A stretch of DNA of 64,000 nt, from positions 124,001 through 188,000 of the forward strand of contig VXCM01000430.1 in NCBI GenBank assembly GCA_014773175.1, given 5' to 3'. Both the position numbers and the translations under genes were made by a program. Positions 1-22,377 of the stretch are shown here, piece by piece (positions within the stretch are counted from its first letter, which is position 1; the number at the start of each line of letters is the position of its first letter). Source of the stretch: Lucifuga dentata (Eukaryota > Chordata > Actinopteri > Ophidiiformes > Bythitidae). The notes under the pieces are model-generated. The model made no database searches, had not been told where the DNA came from, and saw nothing but the letters and a program-made list of their open reading frames with translations.

Positions 1-65
1 GAAGCAGTTTGTTGCAGTCCGGATTGAGACATTGGTCCACTGGGTTGCTGCTGCTGAGTCGCCAT
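1..65 (-). CDS. 5' coding fragment of an unidentified gene (Q-rich N-terminus)
   Basis: On the minus strand an ATG at 65-63 opens a frame that continues off the left edge of the window. The 21 complete codons read MATQQQQPSGPMSQSGLQQT and one more alanine, a glutamine- and serine-rich N-terminus. The start lies in the context AAAGATGGCGAC, close to the TISU/YY1 element found at starts of housekeeping genes with short 5' leaders, and a consensus ETS site (CCGGAAGT, 79-86) lies just upstream. Only the first exon fragment is visible, so the protein cannot be named. In human the gene beyond PPP2R1B is ALG9, but this N-terminus gives no reason to call it ALG9. Divergent orientation to ppp2r1b suggests a shared promoter. 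Confidence 0.55.
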   Translation of the reverse strand, partial: MATQQQQPSGPMSQSGLQQTA

Positions 66-159
66 CTTTACTAATTTACCGGAAGTAGGCATTATTTATT
101 TTTTCTTTCTTTCAACATAAAAGCACTTACAGTATACGTCCCCTAGCAAGAAAGACAGA

Positions 160-250
160 ATGCTAGAGCATTTTAGGGAAAGTTGGCTCAACTACAAGAC
201 CGTTTCTGCCTATGCCACTGCCTTCATCGACGCTCTCTATTATTTATCAG
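160..250 (+). other. Exon-like short reading frame ending at a donor site, unidentified
   Basis: An ATG at 160-162 opens 30 codons of normal-looking amino-acid composition (it begins MLEHFRESWLNYKTVSAY) and stops exactly at CAG|GTAAAT, a good splice donor. If not spliced, the frame ends two codons later. I do not recognise the peptide and found no continuation before ppp2r1b. It could be a first exon of an alternative or long transcript, an exon remnant from a duplicated gene, or chance. Confidence 0.25.
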
Positions 251-376
251 GTAAATAAATAAAAATGCCAGTGATGCTAGTAATATTTTCTAATTTTATA
301 AAAATTTCAATGTAAAATCTGCATATGTAACTCAGTAGTACATGCATCTGTCGGATAAATGTAACGATACGCTGCG

Positions 377-409
377 ATAACATACTTTGCGATACGCAAA
401 GTATGTTAT
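377..409. repeat. Perfect 15-bp inverted repeat with 3-nt loop
   Basis: ATAACATACTTTGCG (377-391) and its exact reverse complement (395-409) flank the loop ATA. It lies in the divergent promoter region. It may be a terminal palindrome of a lost mobile element or a hairpin-forming site; nothing else identifies it. Confidence 0.7.
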
Positions 410-772
410 TTGTTTTGGAAATGTAGTGAACTAAAGTAACTTTAATAAAATCACAAGCAATGAATGAAACTAAGTTCCCTGATTTTCTCGTGTTTCGTGA
501 AGGTAGCAGAGTAGTCTGCAGTGATCGAAAATGTAACTTAAAAAAAAAACAACAAAAAACATAAAGCTTTTGATGTAACTAAGTAATTTACCTTGACATG
601 AACGAAGCGTGGTACCAAATGTAACTGTAACTTAAAAAAATAAAAACTTAAAAAAAAAAGCAATAAATGAAACAAAGTTGTTCACTGCTTTTGTCTGTTT
701 TGTCGGCGTTTTCATGAAGGCAGCACCGCTCTAGAGGAGGGCGGGCCCTCCACCCACTCTTCTCCGCCGTAG

Positions 773-11159
<10,387 letters not shown>

Positions 11160-12825
11160 CCTACCCAACAAACCAGACAACCACCCAAAACATCAACACA
11201 AACACTTTTACGAGATATTTATTGATGTGCAGGAACAACTGGTTAATGTATAGAAAAAGCTGTTAACAACTGTTTTATCCTTCTTCTTTTTTTTCTTTTT
11301 TCTTTTCTTTTTTTTTTTTACTGTCTGATGGTAGTCCATGTCCAGTCACAGCACAGGCTTCTTCATTAACCGTCATTCTTTGCTGTAAATGGGCGCTTTA
11401 GCAAAAGCAAAGTGTGATGAATTGCTTTAAGTGGTGCATGTTGACTAATGTGCTGCTGTACCAGCTCAGCGTCGCTGCTCTCAACTCCTCACATTCTCAC
11501 ATTCCTCCCTTTGACCTGCTTGGCCACCGTTGTACGTTAGCCGCAGTCTCTGCAGCCGCAGCGACCACACGTCCGTGTTTGCTAGCTAGCAGCCGGCCTC
11601 TTTGCTAGCTCTGTGCTGCTGCGCTTTTTCTCCAAGTGTTACATGCATATTTTGTGCAGCAGATGGTGGAAGATGGTTATTTTGCGGTGCGTTCAGGCCC
11701 TTCGATAACTCTCTCTTCACCGGAGGTGCCAGCGCATCTCTCAAGAGAAGTCATTGAAAGGTCTGCATTTCTAGTCGCTGCTGTTTTTCCACCACGCCAA
11801 ACCTGCTATTCCTCTTAAATAGTTAACAGGATTGTTCAAAGCTAAAGAAATATGGGGGCAACCATTAACTCGTGTAATCTGATTAATTCTTCAACACTGC
11901 ATGTACTGATAAACCTCAAATATAGTGTCCTCGTCCCAGACCCACTAACCCCACACACACACGCAGTACCCTGCTGTGCTATACTGTTTGTTCTCTGCAG
12001 CATCACAGCTAAGATTGAATTGGTCAAACAAATGAATTACCTCGACCCAATGTTCCTGGATTAAATAATAGGGACCAGCTCAGTCATAGAGTGTTGCTCA
12101 TAATTGTCCCTCCTCCAGCTCCTCATTTTGTTGAGGGTTGGAAAAGTAATAGCCGGTTGTAATTTTCTGCAGTATGTTCTCGGCAACGCGCATAAACTTT
12201 GTGCCAATGAATTCGATGAGCAGTGGTGTTTACTTTTAGTATGCCTGGGTAAACAGTTTTGACCTGTCCTCTTCTGTAAAGAGACGGCTTTGTTCTTTTG
12301 CAGAAGGGACACTTTATTCCTTGGACATTAATGGATTGGTAGAAGTAAATGACCGCAGCCATCAGGGCCGTGAGGTCGAGCAAACCAAGGCGCTCTTTGT
12401 CCTGGAACCATCTGGCTTTCCCTGGTTTCCATGCTCAGCTGTCCACCGCACAAGACATTTAAAAGCAGAAGGTGGGTGGACATTGAGGGCCAGCCAAGGG
12501 CCTTTGCTTATAAATCTGTACACGATGGAGGGCAAAGCATAGGATGGTGATGTGGAGCGTGTGTATGTAAGGCTGCATATAGTTTTATTATGGGGTGGGA
12601 GCTGGGCTGGTTATGGATGGGTTGATTAAATGTATCATCTGTGTTGAAAAAAAGTTGTCTTTCCCTGAGATACTCCTGCAGTTCCCTTCTCCCCTCCCTT
12701 CATTTTGTTCTATTGAATAAACCTTGATCGTTGATTGTCCTATATCATGAAGACTGCTTTTATTTTTTATTTTGAATTCTCTTCACAATTGGGATGCTAT
12801 ACTACTGTACCTTGATCTGAATAAA
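11160..12825 (+). other. ppp2r1b: ppp2r1b 3' UTR with two poly(A) signals
   Basis: After the stop the + strand has no further reading frame of note. Canonical AATAAA hexamers occur at 12716-12721 and 12820-12825, both in AT/T-rich context, giving a 3' UTR of about 1.6-1.7 kb. A poly(T) and TTCTTT-rich tract lies at 11280-11320. Which signal is used cannot be told from the sequence. Confidence 0.5.
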
Positions 12826-14852
12826 GTAACACAAAGAACCTGATCTGGCCTGCTTTTAATCCATAGATACTGCTGGAGTACCTCAAGACTTCGTTTCATT
12901 AAAACTAGCCAATTTTGCTGCCCAATGACAAGGAACAGGAAATAATATGAAATCAATGGCTAAATTAGGTGGTGTTGATCTGGAGAATCTTAGTGAATCA
13001 TACATAAGGTGAAACAAAATCATCTGTAACATCATCAGTGCAGCTTTTCACCTGCTCACACACCAATATGCAATGAGTTTCAGATGTTCTCTGAGCTAAG
13101 CTGTCCAGATGAAAGATCCTCTGAGTTGTTTTGGCCACAGGAAACCATGCAGAGCCCAGCAGGATCTGCAGCCCACACCCACACCCACCCTGCTGCTGCT
13201 GCTGAGTGGAGGAAAACTTAAAAATAAGGGTTGGGCAGAAGCTTGATATCTGTCATTTTTTATCAGGTACAGTTTGAATGTGGAACAGTCATGATATTTG
13301 ACATTTCACATGAAATATTTAAGCATTAGTTTAGTAAAAAACAATTGAATTAATAGAATTAAACAGATGCATAATTTTCAGTTTGTGAAGAAACAATGCA
13401 TTGATGTTTCAGTTTTTGGTAGTTCAAAGACTTTTTCATATAAATCAATTTTGAAAATAGTTTTATTTCCTTACACACGTTTACTGTCATCAAATAAGAT
13501 TTCAGGTGAATGTAGCATCACCTGTACCTGCTTCAGGTGCTGGACTTCATGTTCAAACTTGAAAGTAATGGAAGTGAGTGCAAAAACCTTTTTTGTTTTG
13601 TTTTGTTTTGTTGCTACACAGCTATTTTTAATTTAGTCATGAAGGTTCCAGATAAAATCTGGTAGATTGTTGCTGTTGTCTGCTTTAGTGCTCATTAAAG
13701 GACCATACCAGTAATTTTGCATGTATGGAAGAAAATGTATTTATAGTCCCAGGAAAAGTTGGCTTTTACTGAGAAATTAAAATGGCCTTGCCTTCTTCGT
13801 GCATAAGCATTAGCAGGTGAAACATTAAAATTAAGGTGGGTGTATCACTTGAACATTTGTTGAAAGATTAGGGGTTTTGAAAAAATAACACAAAAGTAAA
13901 ATACAGTTTTATGTTTTGGAAAACGGTTGGCAGTGACGTGTATGTGGGTAATATTAACTGGGCTCAAACATTCAAAATCAGCCTTCTGCTATCACATAAT
14001 TATCTTCAGTCAATCAGGTGCTTTCATTTTTATGTAACATGCTTATTAACTTTTCATGAGGGAAAAAATTATGCAGTATTTACTCAAGATTTCTTTTACA
14101 AGGACTTTAACACTGCATCGGTGGCATGCTGCAGTAGATGCAACATCATTTTTGTTGATGCAGAATGAGCAATCAGCAGAGAGGATTAGGGCAATAAATC
14201 AGATAGGTGGGATCTTTATTAGAATCTGGATGTTTCTTTTTTAATCTCCCATCAGCCCTCGTTGGGGCCATGGGCCTTCCAATCTCCCACGCAGGTCTTT
14301 CTACGCCTCACATTCGGTGTATGTTCGGCACAAGTAAAGTAGAGGTTGGCGTGTCTTTGTCAGCATATTATGGCCTGCAGCGGCTCAGAGACCTCAGGAG
14401 CTCCAGGTTTAGCAGCAGCAAGGATGTGCTTTAAAAAAAATAGCCTGTTGGACTGGTGAGTGAGAAGTAGATGAACTAAAAAGATGCTGGGATCTGGAAA
14501 ACCCATCATTACCAAACTGCACACATCTACAGCATGAGACTGTAAAGTGTATTTTTTTAAAAGATGTGATCTGTGTGCCAAAAGACATGCACGGCTATGA
14601 ACTCCAATTTTCCTACAAGTAAAAATCTTCATTACAACGCGATTACTTGAGGGCTTCGGCTAATCTGCCTCTAAATCCATGTCATGTAATGAAACAGCAG
14701 CAACCCATTTAGTTCTATTTAGATCCTGTTATTTGGGGGGATTTTTAGCAGCCAGAGCTCTTGACAGCGCTGAGAGTCCTGACGTCAATGCAGCTGCCTC
14801 CCAGGACTGTGTCATTTATAATGAAAGGAGTCAAGCAAAGCCCCCACGCAGC

Positions 14853-14856
<4 letters not shown>

Positions 14857-14890
<34 letters not shown>
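14857..14890. repeat. (CA)n microsatellite
   Basis: Seventeen uninterrupted CA units in intergenic DNA. Confidence 0.95.
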
Positions 14891-14891
<1 letters not shown>

Positions 14892-15002
14892 CGAGGGCAG
14901 ATGCTCTCAGGGTGACAAATGACAAACATAAGTCGGGGAGACAAAGAGCGTCAGTCCACTCATTCTCCTTAAGTCACCTTCTCATTTCTGCTCCCAGTCT
15001 TC

Positions 15003-15005
<3 letters not shown>

Positions 15006-15044
<39 letters not shown>
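15006..15044. repeat. (CT)n microsatellite
   Basis: About 19 uninterrupted CT units, followed by a short CA run. Confidence 0.95.
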
Positions 15045-15046
<2 letters not shown>

Positions 15047-17990
15047 CACACACACAAGGTTAACCTATCATTCAGTCATCTTTCATCAGCGGACCAGCTT
15101 GGTTTCTATAAATCGTACAAATGTTCTCCAGCTAATATCGGTGACAGCCACAGTCAGAGAACGTGAAGATTTAACCTGCTTTCTCAAGCAGAATGTGTGT
15201 GTGGCTGCTGTGTCCTGCACAGGGCCTGAAGGATCCGGTTTTCTGGGCACTACTGGGTCATCTGTACTGGGATTTCTGACTCTGTCCATCTGCCAGCCAG
15301 CATGTGCTCAGTGTGCATTCAGAGACAATGTAATGAAGCTGAATAACGGGGAAAAATACCTATGAGTACAGCATGACCTTCTATGAAGAGCTGGCGTCAC
15401 ATTAACAGTCTTACTGTTCTGCTGGCTTACTGCAGCAATATTCATTCAGCATCTGCACACAGCTGTTTATGTTACAAGGTGATCATTTTCAACATTGCAA
15501 GGTGAATCCAGAAAAGGTGCATCAAAATTTCTCCAAGGCTGTTTTCAGTGCAGCAGTAATCCTGAACAGTTCTGTGATCTCCTGCTCTAAAGACGCAGTA
15601 GGATGTTGTCATCCACCCTCCTCCTGTTGTCATGGTAACCATTGATGTCATTACAGTATGCTTTAGCATGATGAGTGAATAGGCTTTGCGATATTGAGAT
15701 ATTATACTGGGAAAAGAAAGAGAGAATAGCACTGTCTCTCCAAAGTGAAAGAGTCTATGACAGATTTCAATAGCAGAGGATGGTGCTGAATACACACCAG
15801 AAATAAAAGAATAAGTGGGAAACTGGCTTTTGGGTGTGAGGTTGCGCTTTTTAAACAGACTCAAAGTGTGTCACACCAGCCTTTACATTTGATGTGCTGT
15901 TATTTTTATTTTCCATGATAGAGCAGGCATGCGATGAGTTGGGAGCTGATGGCTAGTAGATGCTATTAAATTTGCTATTTCAAAGGCCCCATGGAGTTAT
16001 TCTTTGCATTAAAAGCAATAGGCTTCTTCTGTTGATTAAAATCTGATCGGGGGATTTCTAAGTGGAACGTGTTTGAGTGTTTCAGACTTATCAGTTTGGC
16101 TAAGCAGTAACAACAATGTGTGGGGCACATGGTGTGATCCCAGGAAAAGAAGTGAGACCCTGGTTTCCATGAACAGATTGACCCCCCCTCACCTACTTCT
16201 GGCTGTGTATTAGTGGGATTAGCTGTTCTCTGTCTGAGTGGGCTGATTGGATTGATGTGTGTTCTCTACATGATCCTTTCCACACAAGAGACAAGCTTCT
16301 GCTCTCCAACAACATTAAGAGGTCTTTTCATTTTCAAATTCTGCAGTTTGCTGTGAATGTATTTAGGGATCATTCACTTTACAGTCCTGCAGCTTTTTTT
16401 TTTTTTTGCAACATTTAACAAGAATCTAATCAGAAGACTCAGGACTGCCCCTCTGACTTGTCAGAAAGGTGTTAGTTTTGATTTGTGTAATAACTACTGA
16501 CAGGTGTTTCCCAGATGAACTAAATCTGAAATTTAAATCTGATGCCAGATCAATGATGTCAGCCACTGGTCAGGGCTTCAGCTCGTATCAACCATGGTGA
16601 GTTATTCAGATACTCCTTCAGCCTGTGGACCCTTTAGAGTCTTAAGTAAGTTTTACAATTTTAATTTTACTTTTTGTTGCATTTGGCTTTAATTTTTATA
16701 AAACATTGCACTGCTAAATAGTGTTTACAGAGTGAGAATGAATGAATAAATCAAAAACTGAGGAAGATGTTTCTCCATTCAAGTGTTAGTTTCTTGTTTC
16801 TAGTGCTGCCTTGTTCTGTCTTGCTTCAAAATAGTGATTTTATTTCTAGAAGATGCCTGAAAGAAGTTGCTATTAGGAATAAATAATCTCACCGCACTGG
16901 CAGTAGTATTTCAAATATTTTACGAAAATACAACTTTCAGGACTGAATAATAGACAAACTGACTTGATAAGATGGAGATTTTTCTTTCTATCATGGCTTC
17001 AATTTCAAATCAAGTCAAATTCATGTGTGAAAATTGTGATTTCACAAGTGAAACATCACTTTAAAGTCTGTAGAGTTGGTAACTTTTTATGTGCAATTTA
17101 TGTACAGAGCAGATTTTTAAAAAATTAAAATTCCACTTCCAGTATAACTGCAGGTTTTATCCAGTTATTCTGCATGTGACATGAATGATATGAATAGCTG
17201 TTAATCCAGAGGATAAACACTAGAACAGGAAAGCGCAAAATGCTGCAGTGGGACACAGCTTGGTTGCATTGTATTAAAGAAAGGCAGAGTGTAAGACTGT
17301 TTGGGTGTGTGTGGAGTATTGCAGGATAATAAAATAAAATTACAGGTGAGCAATGTTTTTTTTTTTTTTTTTTTNTTTTTTTTTTTTTTTTTGTACCGTA
17401 AAATCACACATCTCATTATGCATCAGCCAAACCAGTCAGCAGTGGTACAGATCAAAAGCAACTCGTGTCAGATTGAATTTGTATAATAGCCTGGTTTAAA
17501 AAAAAAACTTTCATAAGTGTGTGTGTGTGAGCAGCTTAAATTTCAAGTGTGCATCTGCATTTTATACAAACATTGTTGGTTTTGTGTGAATTCCCCTCTG
17601 TAAGTACTAAAAACTGGGTCAGACAACACTTCAAATGACTCTGCATTTTTCTCTTCCCTGATTTTCAGAGCAGATGGTGAGAACGTACCTCAGGATAATT
17701 CCCTCCTCACAGAAAGACAAACAAAATGATCTTTCATATAATTCCTGTGACCCTAAATGCCTTGGTACTTACTTTACAGACAAGCATTGATACCCTTGCA
17801 TTGTATTCCAATAATGTACCATAAGAGCTGAAAGAATTGAAATTTTCTTTATCTTACAGTGGAACAAAACAAAATAAAATCCCTGAAAAGAACAGAAGTC
17901 TTGCTTTTTGTACAAAGATGCTGTAAAATGGCCTGAGCAGTATCATCTGATACCCTCTGGAAATGATAAGAACATGGAGGAGGCTGGGTT

Positions 17991-18360
17991 TTGTGTTGCT
18001 TTGCTGCCACTGGTATTGAGTGCCTTGAATCTGTGCAGGATGTGATGAAATCTGAAGACCGCCAAGGGTTTGGGAGTGAAATGCACAGTCCAGTGAGAAC
18101 GACGTGTCTCAGTCACAGGTCATGGATACTCCAGCAGGACAATGACCCAAAAGAAACCTCAAGAAGCACCAAGAATGGATGAGAGGAAAACATCGGACCA
18201 GGCAGAAGTGGCTTGATCTGAATTCCATGGGACATTTGTGGAAAAAGCTGAAAATGGCTGCTGGGAGAAGGCACCGATCAAACGTGGGACAATGGAGTAG
18301 TTGGCTCAAAAAGAGTGGAGAAGTAGCAATAGTCATAAATTCAACTGTCTGGAATGAGTG
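17991..18360 (+). mobile_element. Tc1/mariner-like transposase relic (C-terminal half)
   Basis: Two overlapping + frames resemble the C-terminal half of a fish Tc1-like transposase: CFAATGIECLESVQDVMKSE followed by SWILQQDNDPKETS (18115 onward; the family motif is QQDNDPKHTS), then, after a frameshift near 18180, WLDLNSMGHLWKKLKMAAG, matching the family's SPDLNPIEHLWRELK. An in-frame stop (TGA, about 18180), the frameshift and loss of the catalytic context show it is dead. I could not define terminal inverted repeats; the N-terminal half is not evident upstream. Confidence 0.75.
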
Positions 18361-20293
18361 AATGCATTTAACTGCAATGCCATAAATCCTGTTGAAAGAT
18401 CTGCCTAAAATTTTTACCAAATTAATCAGCACTTCAAGTTTGGCTTTGTAGAATATAAACAATGAAATGACGTGCCACAGCCAGTCCTATAACTCATGTC
18501 GTAATGTATCCTCAGGTGCTTTAGTTCAGGTTCAGCTGTGACTCAACAGTTTATACAAGGTGCTTGGTGCGATTCATTTTCCAGATCATTAACTCACCTG
18601 GAAATCAGACGAGCGCAGTTTGTTGTTAAAGAACAATTGGATGATGTAGAAAAGGTGTGAGCTCTGTAACTCTAAATCAATGCCAACGATGAACACAAAT
18701 AGTAATTTAAAATCGTGTAAAGACAACAAATGACTCAAACCCACACAAAGAAAAAAAATCCCACAATATTATGTTCAATAAACCTGTTTTTAATCTCAAC
18801 AGCAAGTTAGCTTATGTGTGGTCAACATCAATGAAGGTAAATATAAAACTGGATTTCTATTGATAGATTTTTTTTTTTTTTTCATCAGCAGGAGGTGAAA
18901 TTATGATACTTGGAAACACGTCCACTAGAATCTTCATCACTTGAGTCTTCAGCTAGAGAAATATTGCTATAATACTTTAAAATGGCATACACTGATTGAC
19001 CAACAAGAGAAAGCATGGTAGAGAAGCTAACAAAGAAGCTCCAAAACTCCACACAGTGGGTCGTACAGGGAAACTTCTGAGGGACTTTGGTTTTGTACCT
19101 TTTGTAAAACCTGGCTCTGCTTATTTTCTGAAACACACCCCGAAAAATAATCATAGGAAAATAAACAAATGATAAAAGGGTCCAACTAGAAATAACGCTG
19201 CTATTCAAAATCTTAATTTAGACTGAAAATAAGTAAAAGGCACACTGAACACTATTCAACACAAAATTCATCCGAGAGCGACTTGAGCATTGCACTCAAG
19301 ATTCTCTAAACCCCTAATTTGTACAAACACTTATCGTAAACTGAAAAGTGTAACCTTTTCTGGGATGAATCAACAATCACATAAAGTGTTTATGTGTCTG
19401 GTCTTTCTTTGAAAGAAATTTGTGTCCATTATTAGGGTGGGGGATGAGAGAAGAAAGGTGTTTCCTACAGATTGTGGTTTGTTTCATCTACCAGGAAAAA
19501 GTAGACCAACACAAAACCTTTTTCCACAGCTACCACAATCACTTCCTCCTCTCCTGCTACGCCGCTTCTTCCCCTCGCTGTCAAAGTGCTCCAGTATTCA
19601 ACTTCCACAGATCATCCCGTCGCTGAGCTAGCCTGACTATTACAACATGAAAAATAACCTAAAGGTGAAATCCACCCCTGGATACTCTTCCACTGTTATA
19701 CTGTACATCAACAGCAGTGTTCTGTTAACTCCAGAAAATATTTTGTGTCTTTGTTCTGTCTTTCAGCCTCCTGAACAGACATCTGCTTCAGTTAGTGGTT
19801 TCCATGATGCACACACACACTGGGCATGAACCTATTTCTTACCATAAAAGGTGAGTGTACATGCATATAAACATGTCTGGCAAACTCGCCTATGAACGCT
19901 GGGGTCAGATGGTGAATGCAGCCACAAAACCTGTTTTGAAACATGCAATACACTCTGCTAAATCAAACTATTGTTGCTAGAGAAACCGGTATCTCTACAA
20001 CACATTCATCTGTGTGTGTACTATGGTTATGGAACTAATTTGTGATTGGCTGTCCGGTGTCCTTTAAAACCAAGACATCCCAAGTATTAGTTTTGATCAA
20101 TAGTTTAAGATGGTTCTAAATCAGTGTGCATGATACTTAAAAAAAAACAAAAAACTGCAGGTAATCATAGCAACAATATTAATAATATAATAATAATATA
20201 TTGCTTCTTTTTCATTAATAAAATGGGCTTAACCAAGAGTTAAAGTGATAACAAATTTAAAGGGGACTTTACACATCAATAGAGTTTGTCATT

Positions 20294-20553
20294 GGAGCAC
20301 TATTCAGCATGTGAGAAAGAGGTGCTGTGCAACGTCAGGGAATCTGACCTCTGTGACATCATACGGGTTACTTCCTGTGGGCGCTAAAGAGTAAAAGTGT
20401 GAAAGCCACTCCTGGAAGAGTGGAAGAGAAATTGAATTTGCCAAAAATGTCTAAGAGAGGCTTCACTTTTCAATCTTGTACCAACAGGAAGTAACCCTTG
20501 TGATGCCACAGAGGTCAGTTTCCCTGACGTTTTCACATGCTGAGTAGTGCTCC
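20294..20553. mobile_element. Foldback/MITE-like inverted-repeat element
   Basis: The arm 20294-20380 and the arm 20482-20553 are imperfect reverse complements of each other. Both contain GGAGCACTA, CAGCATGTGA, ACGTCAGGGAA, TGACCTCTGTG and GGGTTACTTCCTGT in the same order once one arm is reversed. The left arm has about 13 extra bases (AGAGGTGCTGTGC region). The 100-base centre is itself partly complementary. This architecture fits a non-autonomous foldback DNA element; no coding capacity is seen and target-site duplications are not obvious. Confidence 0.7.
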
Positions 20554-21229
20554 CCATAACCAAGAAACAATATGGTGTGTGGGGTTGTTATTTGATGAAG
20601 CAAATGTAAAAAAAGTACACAGTAATTTTACCATGACGATTCTCCACACTCTTGCTGACTGTGGTAAGAGGTGGTGTTAAGAATGCGATTCAGAGTGTTC
20701 CGATATACAAAAATAAGACCTGGCAGAGGAAAAACCTCTCTGTTTTCTGTTCTTGGCCTTTGCCTGCGCTGTTATTTTGTTTAGATTGTGCATGCTGCAT
20801 TGCGTATTATCACTTTTAAAGTGTCAACAGTTGAAAAGATTTTGGCTCTGCTGGAAAATATCTGCATGTAACATAATGTCACCAGTTTTTGTCAGGAATA
20901 AGAAAAATTTAACACTGTAAAACAAACGGCCCAGATATGCATTCTACAATTCCAGCCAAATCTTTAAACAGTGTGGAAGTATTTCAGGGTGGATTTTCCC
21001 TTTACCTCTTGTACAGGACTACAACCATAGCTGGTCCATATTGTCTCGTCATCATAAGACTGAAATTGCAACTACAAACAATCCTGGACCTCCCACGGCA
21101 AAGACGTGTTCATGAAGGCTCTCAGTCATGTCGGCCATTGAATATCTAGCAGCAGTAGTTTGAGGCCAGGCATTCCATTCTATACATCCAGGAAACCAAA
21201 CAACTACTAGAAAACTGAATAAACCAACA

Positions 21230-21665
21230 CAGGAAGGTCAACTCCTATGTAGACTCTACAGACACCTGAATGGCACAGAACACTCTTTTGATGACAGCGT
21301 GTACATGTTTTTGGACAGAGAGGATAGATGATTTCAATTAGGAGCTAAGGAAACATCTATGCAATCTCTGAGCAGAGTTGGGCTGCAATGTCACTTATGA
21401 TCACCTACTAAAGATGCTCTCCTAACATATTTACCCGCTGTCGTCAATTGTGGAGCAGTTAGCGCCTCCACTCACGTGACTAACAGCTGCAAATGACTGT
21501 CACGTGACTCCCATGTCACCCAAGGAGTCACCTAGCCTGAGATGTGAACCATCTCAGAGGATAAATGCTGCTTTACTGCCCACCGCCGGCTCAGAAGAAG
21601 CAACACAGATGAGTGGTGGAATGTCTTTAAAAATAAAACAGCAAGTCCAGTTGCCTTCAGCTGCG
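21230..21665 (+). mobile_element. Penelope-like (GIY-YIG) retroelement relic, 3' end
   Basis: The + strand around 21270-21345 reads LNGTEHSFDDSVYMFLDRED and then, after a stop, FQLGAKE, a decayed form of the family's DREDRWFERGVKEAI segment that follows the GIY-YIG nuclease in Penelope-like elements of fish. Further on, 21594-21660 (GAAGAAGC...GATGAG...ACAGCAAGTCCAGTTGCC) resembles the conserved 3' end of the same elements. Several stops and frame changes show it is inactive. Family assignment is from memory of teleost repeats. Confidence 0.55.
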
Positions 21666-22330
21666 ACTGCAAGACACTAAGAAACTCTGTCCTCTCCAGT
21701 CCACCTATGAAACCTAACAGACTGTCTCAATGCGTCTGTCTTGCCTGAATGCTGCTCGAAAATGTACATAATCCACGACTCGCCAAAGGTCATGCAGCTT
21801 AACCGATGGTCACAGTCCAACAACCACATCTCCACTCATCTTCACCAGCCTGTTATTGAATCTGTCAGAGAGCGTACATCTGTGCGCTTTAAGTAGATTC
21901 AACACAGTTTAAGTGCTGTAAAAAAGACTTCTCCTCTGGTTGGTTGGTTGTCAAAGAGCCCTGGTGGGCCAATACCGAAATCCAGTGTCAGGTGACAAAC
22001 GTTCTTCTGGTCTCTGTCTCACAGCAGCTCCAACCTCAGAGAGGAAACATTCCTTCATGAAATCTAATGCAGGGAATCTTTACGGGATCATTAACGTGAA
22101 TATAAACATGATTAGGCATTTTTAGCATAACAATGGGCATGACTGGAGCTAAAGATGTACACCAGGATTAAGCTTCTACGGAATCTGTTAATTCAGTAAA
22201 GCATATGGACGTGACATTGAATAGACATCAATACAGTGTTTGTCTTGTTCAGTAATGACACGCATAACGTGAAAAATGCAGGATGAGAAATCTGCAAACA
22301 ATCGCACTCAAATACTCGATCTCTCTCATG

Positions 22331-22341
22331 CACACACACAC

Positions 22342-22375
<34 letters not shown>
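22331..22375. repeat. (CA)n microsatellite with one CG interruption
   Basis: CA repeat broken once by CG at about 22345. It lies beyond the nearest candidate poly(A) signal of sik2. Confidence 0.95.

Positions 22376-22377
<2 letters not shown>

Noticed and set aside
1..65. Calling the left-edge gene ALG9 from human synteny
   Set aside because: The Q-rich start MATQQQQPSGP gives no support for a membrane mannosyltransferase; position alone is not enough.
15472..15864. 130-codon minus-strand open frame in the intergenic region
   Set aside because: No family signature, low-complexity composition and no neighbouring exons.
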